A stretch of 5,453 nt of DNA, from NCBI GenBank assembly GCA_003221595.1, contig QHSM01000367.1, positions 1 through 5,453 of the forward strand. The letters run 5' to 3'. A program made the position numbers and the translations under genes. The notes under the pieces were generated by a model. The model was not told the DNA's origin and searched no databases. It saw only the letters and a list, made by a program, of their open reading frames with translations. Below are positions 1 through 4,949 of the stretch, piece after piece; position 1 is the first letter of the stretch; each line of letters starts with the position of its first letter. Source of the DNA: Candidatus Rokuibacteriota bacterium (lineage in GTDB: Bacteria; Methylomirabilota; Methylomirabilia; Rokubacteriales; CSP1-6).

Positions 1-210
1 GGCCAGGTGCCCGAGGCCCAGCTCAAGGACGTGCCGAAGGAGTTCACGCCGGACGAGCTGAAGCGGTGGTCGATGACGAGTGACACGCCGGTCGGTCGGC
101 TGGGCCATCTCGCGCCCGTCGTTCGCCTCTCCCAGACGCCGCCGCGCTGGGCCCGGCCCTCGGTGCCGCTCGGCTACAACGAGCCCGTGTGGCCCGCGCG
201 AGGCGCATAG
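1..210 (+). CDS. C-terminal fragment of a probable class III (CaiB/BaiF) CoA-transferase
   Basis: This is the 3' end of a gene that enters from the left edge: 69 codons are open from base 1 and end in TAG at 208-210. The visible tail contains GRLGHLAPVVRLSQTPPRW followed by a Pro-rich segment and PLGYNEPVW. This resembles the C-terminal end of family III CoA-transferases, in which a Gly-rich turn leads to a 'hydrophobic-RLS-x-TP' strand and then 'RP-x-P-x-LG-x-x-x-x-x-hydrophobic'. Such enzymes move CoA between organic acids in the cytoplasm. The catalytic Asp and the CoA-binding parts lie outside the window, so neither activity nor substrate can be judged. A GTG at position 7 is simply an internal Val codon. 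The gene is followed by a 334-base gap and then by a class I CoA-transferase on the same strand. The family call rests on the remembered shape of the tail only. Confidence 0.6.
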   Translation, partial: GQVPEAQLKDVPKEFTPDELKRWSMTSDTPVGRLGHLAPVVRLSQTPPRWARPSVPLGYNEPVWPARGA

Positions 211-359
211 CCCGGAGCAGTGGACTTCCGCGCCTGGCGCGGCTGACGCTATGGGGCCTGGCGATTCTTGTCGCTGTCCCCACGCTCGCCGCCATTCTCG
301 CGGTCGGTGCCGCGGCTTTTCGAGAGACGGGTAACCGCCGGGCTTCACGCGCGTGCTGA
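189..359 (+). CDS. doubtful small membrane ORF (56 aa), possibly a remnant
   Basis: A GTG-started frame overlaps the end of the preceding gene by 22 bases and stops at TGA 357-359. It has a basic N-terminus (MARARRIARSSG), one hydrophobic stretch of about 26 residues containing LTLWGLAILVAVPTLAAILA (roughly residues 19-44), and a basic tail. This is the layout of a single-pass inner-membrane peptide with both flanks charged. Against it, there is no convincing ribosome binding site before the GTG, and about 16 of 56 codons end in A or T, more than the sound genes here appear to use. In the same frame, after two consecutive stops (357-362), a second hydrophobic segment follows (363-437, including GGFAVLAGFVLARLW) without a start codon. 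Either this is chance hydrophobicity of a GC-rich frame, or a decayed two-helix membrane protein. I recognise no family. Confidence 0.22.
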   Translation: MARARRIARSSGLPRLARLTLWGLAILVAVPTLAAILAVGAAAFRETGNRRASRAC

Positions 360-470
360 TGAATCTCCATCGGTGGCTTCGCCGTCCTCGCGGGATTCGT
401 GCTGGCGCGGCTCTGGGCTCCGCAAGGCCGGCGGTGAGGATCCCCTCTCCAGCAAGGTAGCGGCCTGCGC

Positions 471-476
471 TATCAT
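471..476 (+). promoter_or_regulatory. possible -10 box upstream of the class I CoA-transferase
   Basis: TATCAT differs from the sigma-70 -10 consensus TATAAT at one base and is an AT-rich island in very GC-rich sequence. It lies 68 bases before the ATG at 545, a reasonable leader length. No good TTGACA-like element is found 16-18 bases upstream, so the call is weak. Confidence 0.22.
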
Positions 477-489
477 CCCGGGTGCCGGG

Positions 490-513
490 GAGCGGGCCGA
501 AGGGCCCTCGCTC
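490..513 (+). other. imperfect stem-loop in the leader of the CoA-transferase gene
   Basis: GAGCGGGCC (490-498) pairs with GGCC (503-506) and CGCTC (509-513), giving a 9-bp GC-rich stem with a GAAG loop and a two-base bulge (CT, 507-508). It ends 17 bases before the ribosome binding site. There is no T-run after it, so it is not a terminator. It could stabilise the 5' end of the mRNA, or be chance pairing in GC-rich DNA. Confidence 0.25.
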
Positions 514-530
514 CTCGCGGCCAATCTCGA

Positions 531-537
531 GAGGTGA
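531..537 (+). promoter_or_regulatory. ribosome binding site that fixes the start at 545
   Basis: GAGGTGA matches seven consecutive bases of the canonical anti-Shine-Dalgarno complement and stands seven bases before ATG 545. This decides for the ATG at 545 over the in-frame GTG at 482, which has no comparable site and whose extra 21 residues show no family similarity. Confidence 0.7.
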
Positions 538-544
538 GGACCTC

Positions 545-1939
545 ATGAACAAGATCGTTGCATCGCCCGAGCAGGCCGTCGCCGACATTCCCAATGGCGC
601 CACGGTCGCCATCGCCGGCTTCGGCGTCGCGCACCGCTTCGCGACCGCCCTGATCTGCGCCCTGCGCGACCAGGGCACGAAGGAGCTGACGCTCGTCTGC
701 AATTCCCTCGGCGACGCCGGGGCGACCCGCGGCCAGATCCTGGCCGAGAACAACCAGGTGAAGAAGCTGATCGCGGCGTTTTCGGTGCGGCCGGGCACGC
801 CCACCGCGAGCGAGGAGCAGATTGCCGCCGGCAAGATGGAGGTGGAGCTGGTCCCCCAGGGCATCCTGGTCGAGCGCTGCCGCGCGGGCGGCGCCGGAAT
901 CCCGGCGTTCTACTCGCCGACCGGCGTCCACACCGATCTCGCGACCGGCCGGGAGATTCGCAGCTTCGACGGCAAGCCCCACGTCCTCGAGCACGCGATC
1001 CGCGTGGACTACGCCCTGCTGCGGGGTTATCGCGCTGACCGTCTGGGCAACGTGCAGTTCCGCGGCGGCAGCCAGAACTTCAACCCGAGCTTCGCCAAGG
1101 CCGCGCGCGTCGCGATCGTCGAGGTGGACGAGATCGTGGAGCCCGGCGTCATTCCGCCCGAGCTGATCGACCTGCCCGGCATCTTCGTGTCGCGCGTCAT
1201 CAAGACCACGCACGTCGTCGACGGCAAGGCGTGGCGGCGGCCCGCGCGACGGCCCGCGGATCAGCCGCGCCTCTACGACGGCAAGCCGGCCCTGACGCGC
1301 GAGGGGATCGCCCGGAACGCGTCCCGGCTCGTCAAGGACGGCACCTACGTGAACCTCGGCGTCGGCATCCCCACGATGGTGTCGAACTTCCTCGAGGGCC
1401 GCGACGTGATCCTGCACGCCGAGAACGGCGTCCTCGGCTACGGCCGGATGGTGACGGACGAAACCGAGATCGATCCGGACGTCTACAACGCCGCCGGCCA
1501 GTTCGTGGCGCTGAACGCCGGCGCGTCGTTCTTCGACAGCGTCACGTCGTTCGAGATGGCGCGCGGCGGCTGGATCAACACCGTGATCCTCGGCGCGTAT
1601 GAGGTCGATCAGGCGGGCAGCGTCGCCAACTGGAGCACGGCGGACGCCAAGCGCGGCGGCATCGGCGGCGCGATGGACCTCCTGTCCGGCAAGGGCGACC
1701 TGATCATCGTCATGGAGCATGTGGACAGCAAGGGCCGCCCGAAGCTCCGGAAGACATGCACCTATCCCCTGACCGGCAAGGGCTGCGTCAGCTACGTCGT
1801 CACCGACCTGGCCCTCTTGCGCTGGGACGGGAGCCGCTTCGTCCTCGATGAGGTGGCGCCGGGGTTCACGCCCCAGGACGTGATCAAGCTGACCGAGATG
1901 GAGATCTCCGTCGCGCCGAGCGTTCGGACGATGGCGTGA
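545..1939 (+). CDS. fused-subunit class I 3-oxoacid (SCOT-like) CoA-transferase
   Basis: This 464-residue protein joins an A-like half (about 1-228), a basic Pro/Arg-rich linker (about 229-245, containing WRRPARRPADQPR) and a B-like half (about 246-464), as in single-chain succinyl-CoA:3-oxoacid CoA-transferases of similar size. The B half carries GVGIPTMV (272-279) and LHAENGVLG, in which Glu293 is the expected catalytic carboxylate that forms the glutamyl-CoA thioester. The A half has RAGGAGIPAFYSPTGVHTDL and NFNPSFAKAARVAIVEVDEI, both family landmarks. Enzymes of this family transfer CoA from a donor such as succinyl-CoA to a 3-oxoacid in the cytoplasm. Oddly, the N-terminal glycine-rich signature is altered: AGFGVAHRF occurs where relatives usually have GGF-x3-G-x-P. 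The acceptor may therefore be unusual, and 3-oxoadipate, acetoacetate or another acid cannot be told apart. It follows a probable class III CoA-transferase and precedes a molybdenum hydroxylase. The ATG at 545 is chosen for its excellent ribosome binding site. Confidence 0.9.
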   Translation: MNKIVASPEQAVADIPNGATVAIAGFGVAHRFATALICALRDQGTKELTLVCNSLGDAGATRGQILAENNQVKKLIAAFSVRPGTPTASEEQIAAGKMEVELVPQGILVERCRAGGAGIPAFYSPTGVHTDLATGREIRSFDGKPHVLEHAIRVDYALLRGYRADRLGNVQFRGGSQNFNPSFAKAARVAIVEVDEIVEPGVIPPELIDLPGIFVSRVIKTTHVVDGKAWRRPARRPADQPRLYDGKPALTREGIARNASRLVKDGTYVNLGVGIPTMVSNFLEGRDVILHAENGVLGYGRMVTDETEIDPDVYNAAGQFVALNAGASFFDSVTSFEMARGGWINTVILGAYEVDQAGSVANWSTADAKRGGIGGAMDLLSGKGDLIIVMEHVDSKGRPKLRKTCTYPLTGKGCVSYVVTDLALLRWDGSRFVLDEVAPGFTPQDVIKLTEMEISVAPSVRTMA

Positions 1940-1950
1940 CCGAACGACTC
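1918..1950 (+). terminator. hairpin spanning the CoA-transferase stop codon, possible weak terminator
   Basis: CGTTCGG (1921-1927) pairs perfectly with CCGAACG (1940-1946). Allowing one unpaired A (1947), GAG (1918-1920) also pairs with CTC (1948-1950), giving a 10-bp stem around a 12-base loop that contains the TGA stop (1937-1939). Only a short TTT lies just downstream (1954-1956), so termination would be weak. It sits at the boundary between the CoA-transferase and the Mo-hydroxylase operon, where partial termination or mRNA end protection would make sense. Confidence 0.35.
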
Positions 1951-1961
1951 GCATTTCCGGA

Positions 1962-1967
1962 CATAAT
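1962..1967 (+). promoter_or_regulatory. possible -10 box of the Mo-hydroxylase operon
   Basis: CATAAT differs from TATAAT at one base and lies in the only relatively AT-rich patch of the 73-base spacer between 1940 and 2012, 45 bases before the next ATG. The bases at the expected -35 position (about 1937-1944, TGACCGAA) match TTGACA poorly. It would give the redox genes their own transcript start, but readthrough from upstream is equally possible. Confidence 0.22.
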
Positions 1968-1999
1968 GGGCGATATTCGCAGCATCGGACCTCAACCCC

Positions 2000-2006
2000 G
2001 GGAGGG
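2000..2006 (+). promoter_or_regulatory. ribosome binding site of the [2Fe-2S] subunit gene
   Basis: GGGAGGG lies six bases before ATG 2013 and supports that start; the protein then begins directly with the first ferredoxin-fold strand (MARLTING). Confidence 0.6.
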
Positions 2007-2012
2007 CAGACC

Positions 2013-2462
2013 ATGGCGCGCCTGACCATCAACGGCAAATCCCTCGAGCTCAAGGTCGATCCGAGCACACCGCTTCTGTGGGCCATTCGCGAGCAGGCCG
2101 GCCTGACGGGCACCAAGTACGGCTGCGGCGTCGCGATGTGCGGCGCCTGCACGGTGCACATGGACGGCAAGGCGGTCCGCTCCTGCGTGCTGCCCGTCGC
2201 CTCGGCGGAGGGCAAGCAGATCACCACGATCGAGGGCCTGGCGACCGGCGCCACCCTGCACAAGGTGCAGAAGGCGTGGGTCGACTACGAGGTGCCCCAG
2301 TGCGGCTACTGCCAGTCCGGGATGATCATGGCGGTGGCGGCGCTCCTCAAGGACAAGCCGAAGCCCACCGACGCCGACATCGACGCGGGGATCACCAACA
2401 TCTGCCGCTGCGGGACGTTCCAGCAGGTGCGCGAGGCCATTCACGCCGCGGCGAAGGCATAG
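2013..2462 (+). CDS. iorA: [2Fe-2S]-binding small subunit of a molybdenum hydroxylase (IorA/CoxS-like)
   Basis: This 149-residue protein has the full two-cluster layout of the xanthine oxidase family. An N-terminal plant-type ferredoxin domain (about 1-75) carries Cys38, Cys43, Cys46 and Cys58 in the pattern C-x4-C-x2-C-x11-C. A C-terminal helical domain (about 78-149) carries Cys97, Cys100, Cys131 and Cys133 in QCGYC and CRCG. The second cluster would take electrons from the molybdenum cofactor, and the first would pass them outward. Length and motifs are typical of the small subunit in two-component enzymes such as isoquinoline 1-oxidoreductase. It has no signal peptide, whereas its partner just downstream has a Tat signal, so it is probably exported by piggy-back in the folded complex. 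Its TAG stop lies inside the next gene's ribosome binding site, which implies translational coupling. The symbol marks the subfamily; isoquinoline as substrate is not implied. Confidence 0.92.
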   Translation: MARLTINGKSLELKVDPSTPLLWAIREQAGLTGTKYGCGVAMCGACTVHMDGKAVRSCVLPVASAEGKQITTIEGLATGATLHKVQKAWVDYEVPQCGYCQSGMIMAVAALLKDKPKPTDADIDAGITNICRCGTFQQVREAIHAAAKA

Positions 2463-2467
2463 GGGAG
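2461..2467 (+). promoter_or_regulatory. ribosome binding site overlapping the preceding stop codon
   Basis: AGGGGAG shares two bases with the TAG stop at 2460-2462 and stands four bases before ATG 2472 and ten before the alternative ATG 2478. The arrangement couples translation of the two subunits. It does not firmly separate the two starts, which differ by only two residues. Confidence 0.5.
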
Positions 2468-2471
2468 AGCC

Positions 2472-4655
2472 ATGATCATGAAGACCCCGAAGATCGATCG
2501 GCGCTCGTTCGTCATCGGCACCGCGGCCGTCGGTGCCGGGCTCACCCTCGGCCTGAAGATCCCGTTCGGCACCAGCGTCGTGCGCGCGCAGGACGGCTCG
2601 CCGGAGATCAACGTCTGGGTGGTCATCCGCCCGGACGACACGGTCGTGGTCCGCGTCGCGCGTTCCGAGATGGGGCAGGGCACGCTCACCGGCCTGGCGC
2701 AGATGGTGGCCGAGGAGCTCGAGGCCGACTGGACGAAGGTGACCACCGAGTATCCGACGCCCGGCCAGTCCGTCGCCCGCAAGCGTCCGTGGGGCAACTT
2801 CTCCACCGGCGGCAGCCGCGGCATCCGCGAATCGAACGAGTACGTCCGCAAGGGCGGCGCCACCGCTCGCCTGATGCTGGTGCAGGCCGCCGCCAACGCG
2901 TGGGGCGTCCCCGCCACCGAGTGCACCGCGGCCAACAGCGTGATCACGCACAAGCCGACCGGTCGCACGACCACCTACGGCAAGGTGGCGGAAGCCGCCG
3001 CGAAGCTGACCCCGCCCGCCGAGGTAACGCTCAAGGATCCGAAGGAGTGGAAGATCATCGGCAAACCGGTGAAGCGCCTGGACACTATGACCAAGGTCAC
3101 CGGGGCGCAGGTCTATGGCTTCGACCTCAAGCTGCCAGGGATGCTCAACGCCGCGATCAAGGAGTGTCCGGTGTTCGGCGGCAAGGTGAAGAGCTTCGAC
3201 GCCGACAAGGTCAAGGGCATGCCGGGCGTGAAACACGTCGTCCAGGTCGGCGATTCCGCGGTCGCGGTCGTGGCGGAGACGTGGTGGGAGGCCAAGAAGG
3301 CCCTCGACGCGATGCCGATCACCTGGGACGAGGGGCCGAACGCGAAGGTGTCGAGCGCCACGATCGCCGACACGCTGAAGGAAGGCCTCGACGCCGAGCA
3401 GGCCTTCGTGCGGACCAACGTCGGCGACGCGAAGGGCACGTTCGCCGGCGCCGCGAAGAAGGTGGAGGCGGTGTACGCGTACCCGTTCCAGAACCACGCG
3501 CCGATGGAGCCGATGAACGCGACGGCGAAATTCACGGCCGACAAATGCGAGGTCTGGGTGCCGACACAGAACGGCGAAGCCGCGTTCGCCGCGACGCTGG
3601 CAGCGTCGGGCTTGCCGGCCGACAAGTGCGAGGTCTACAAGATCATGGTCATCGGCGGCGGCTTCGGGCGGCGCGGCGCCTTCCACGACTACGTCACGCA
3701 GGCCGTGCGGATCGCCAAGCAGGTTCCGGGCACGCCGGTGAAGCTCCTGTGGTCGCGCGAGGAAGACATGGTGCAGGGCCGGTATCACCCGGTCATGCAG
3801 GCGAAGATGAGCGGTGGGCTCGACGCGAGCGGCAATCTGGTCGGGCTGCACATGCGGCTGTCCGGGCAGTCCATCCTCTCCGCCGTGTTCCCGCAGAACC
3901 TCCAGGACGGCCGGGACAACGCCACGTTCCAGGGCGTCGACCCGAGCGGCGATTTCACGCTCGGCTACACCGTGCCGAATCTCCTGATCGATCACGCGAT
4001 GCGCAACACGCACGTCCCGCCGGGATTCTGGCGCGGCGTCAACATCAATCAGAACGCGATCTTCCTGGAATGCTTCATGGACGAGCTGGCGCTGGCCGCG
4101 GGCCAGGACGCGCTCGAGTTCCGGCGCAAGCTGATGAGCAAGCATCCCAAGCACCTCGCGGTGCTCAACGCGGTGGCCGATCGCGCCGGATGGGGCAAGC
4201 CGGCCCCGCAGGGCGTGCACCGCGGGCTGGCGCACATGATGGCGTTCGGCAGCTACGTGGCGGCGTGCGCGGAGGTGTCCGTGACCGGCGGCGACAAGGT
4301 GAAGGTGCGCCGCATCATCTGCGCCACCGATCCGGGCTACGCCGTCAACCCGGCGCAGATCGAGCGCCAGATCGCCGGGTCGTTCGTGTACGGCCTGTCG
4401 GCGGTCTTCATGGAAGAGTGCACGGTGAAGAACGGCGCGATCGAGCAAACGAACTTCAACACGTACGACTCGATGAAGATCGCCCAGATGCCGAAGGTCG
4501 AGTCGATCATCATGCCCTCGGGTGGGTTCTGGGGCGGCGTCGGCGAGCCCACGATCTGCGTGGCGGCGCCGGCGGTCCTGAACGCCATGGCCAGGGCGAC
4601 CGGCAAGCGCATCCGTACGTTCCCGCTCAAGAACCACGGTTACCAGATGGTGTGA
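2472..4655 (+). CDS. iorB: molybdopterin-binding catalytic subunit of a molybdenum hydroxylase (IorB-like), Tat-exported
   Basis: This 727-residue protein is the large subunit of a two-component xanthine-dehydrogenase-family enzyme. The N-terminus IDRRSFVIG (residues 8-16), a hydrophobic stretch and a VVRAQ end near residue 40 form a Tat signal, so it should act in the periplasm. An early segment has EMGQG (66-70), characteristic of the IorB branch. A hammerhead domain starts near residue 190 (IGKPVKRLDTMTKVTGAQVYG). Cofactor-binding loops follow: HAPMEPMN (342-349), GGGFGRR (395-401) and GFWRGVN (518-524). GGVGEPT near the C-terminus contains Glu692, the expected catalytic base. The family hydroxylates N-heterocycles or oxidises aldehydes with water-derived oxygen, using the Mo cytosine dinucleotide cofactor in several relatives. 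No FAD-binding subunit is encoded beside it, so electrons must leave by another carrier, most simply the cytochrome c encoded directly downstream. Length is slightly below the usual 730-780. Substrate is unknown; aldehyde or N-heterocycle are both possible. Maturation factors are not in the window. Confidence 0.92.
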   Translation: MIMKTPKIDRRSFVIGTAAVGAGLTLGLKIPFGTSVVRAQDGSPEINVWVVIRPDDTVVVRVARSEMGQGTLTGLAQMVAEELEADWTKVTTEYPTPGQSVARKRPWGNFSTGGSRGIRESNEYVRKGGATARLMLVQAAANAWGVPATECTAANSVITHKPTGRTTTYGKVAEAAAKLTPPAEVTLKDPKEWKIIGKPVKRLDTMTKVTGAQVYGFDLKLPGMLNAAIKECPVFGGKVKSFDADKVKGMPGVKHVVQVGDSAVAVVAETWWEAKKALDAMPITWDEGPNAKVSSATIADTLKEGLDAEQAFVRTNVGDAKGTFAGAAKKVEAVYAYPFQNHAPMEPMNATAKFTADKCEVWVPTQNGEAAFAATLAASGLPADKCEVYKIMVIGGGFGRRGAFHDYVTQAVRIAKQVPGTPVKLLWSREEDMVQGRYHPVMQAKMSGGLDASGNLVGLHMRLSGQSILSAVFPQNLQDGRDNATFQGVDPSGDFTLGYTVPNLLIDHAMRNTHVPPGFWRGVNINQNAIFLECFMDELALAAGQDALEFRRKLMSKHPKHLAVLNAVADRAGWGKPAPQGVHRGLAHMMAFGSYVAACAEVSVTGGDKVKVRRIICATDPGYAVNPAQIERQIAGSFVYGLSAVFMEECTVKNGAIEQTNFNTYDSMKIAQMPKVESIIMPSGGFWGGVGEPTICVAAPAVLNAMARATGKRIRTFPLKNHGYQMV

Positions 4656-4658
4656 GTG

Positions 4659-4949
4659 ATGCGTCGTGTCCTGGCTGCCGCGATCGCCGGCGTGTGGATC
4701 GCGGCGGCCAGCGTCGCATCGGCCGAGCCGCCGGCCGGCGCCGCGGCGTGCTCGGGCTGTCATCCCTCGGCGGCACGCGGCTCGTCACCGGTCACGCCGC
4801 TTGCCGGGCGCGATCGCGCCGAGATCATCAAGGCCATGCAGGACTTCCGTTCGGGCGCACGAAGGGGCACGGTGATGGACCGCATCGCCAAGGGATTCAC
4901 CGATGCCGAGATCCAGGCGATCGCCGCGTGGTGGGCTTCCCAGCGGTGA
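4659..4949 (+). CDS. secreted monoheme cytochrome c, FccA-like
   Basis: This 96-residue protein begins with a Sec-type signal peptide (basic MRR, hydrophobic core, cleavage likely after ASA at residue 22). The mature part is about 74 residues with one heme-attachment site, CSGCH (31-35), where His35 is the proximal ligand. Met73 in GTVMDRIAKGFTDAEIQAIA is the likely distal ligand. That C-terminal motif is very like the one in the cytochrome subunit of flavocytochrome c sulfide dehydrogenase, and the FccB-like gene that follows supports this reading. The monoheme size resembles the small cytochrome subunit of green sulfur bacteria rather than the diheme one of purple sulfur bacteria. The gene begins directly behind the Mo-hydroxylase stop codon: GTG at 4656 or ATG at 4659, the ATG being preferred. 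There is no separate strong ribosome binding site, so translation is probably coupled. It may accept electrons from the flavoprotein, the Mo hydroxylase, or both. A generic class I cytochrome c is the alternative. Confidence 0.85.
   Translation: MRRVLAAAIAGVWIAAASVASAEPPAGAAACSGCHPSAARGSSPVTPLAGRDRAEIIKAMQDFRSGARRGTVMDRIAKGFTDAEIQAIAAWWASQR

Larger units (their letters stand above)
211..544 (+). other. 334-base gap between the two CoA-transferase genes
   Basis: No confidently coding gene is visible here on either strand. The stretch holds most of the doubtful membrane ORF (189-359), the second start-less hydrophobic frame (363-437), a TATCAT hexamer (471-476), an imperfect hairpin (490-513) and the ribosome binding site of the next gene (531-537). 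An open frame in phase with the following CoA-transferase extends back to a GTG at 482, but the translation of 482-544 has no family character, so it is read as leader. I see no tRNA, no rho-independent terminator with a T-run, and no direct repeats. Confidence 0.5.

Noticed and set aside
44..370. A 108-codon minus-strand frame and an 84-codon plus-strand frame (80-334) in the left part
   Set aside because: Both are Arg/Ala/Pro-rich with no domain or ribosome binding site, and they conflict with the CoA-transferase tail in the other frame.
490..513. The leader hairpin as a rho-independent terminator or riboswitch
   Set aside because: There is no T-run after the stem and no conserved ligand-binding architecture. 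A short GC-rich stem in such DNA is easily a coincidence.
482..544. A GTG start at 482 extending the CoA-transferase by 21 residues
   Set aside because: The extension lies across a hairpin and a GAGGTGA ribosome binding site perfectly spaced for ATG 545, and its residues do not resemble the family's N-terminus.
473..2263. A 596-codon open frame on the minus strand opposite the CoA-transferase
   Set aside because: It is the mirror of strong C/G third-position bias in the real gene. Its translation is rich in Arg, Ala, His, Asp and Val with no recognisable domain, and it crosses the boundary of two well-supported genes on the other strand.
1992..4763. A 923-codon open frame on the minus strand opposite both Mo-hydroxylase genes
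   Set aside because: It is a low-complexity composition artefact (HLRR, DRHR, GRRH-like runs) lying over two genes with complete cofactor motifs. It shows no domain and no credible start context.
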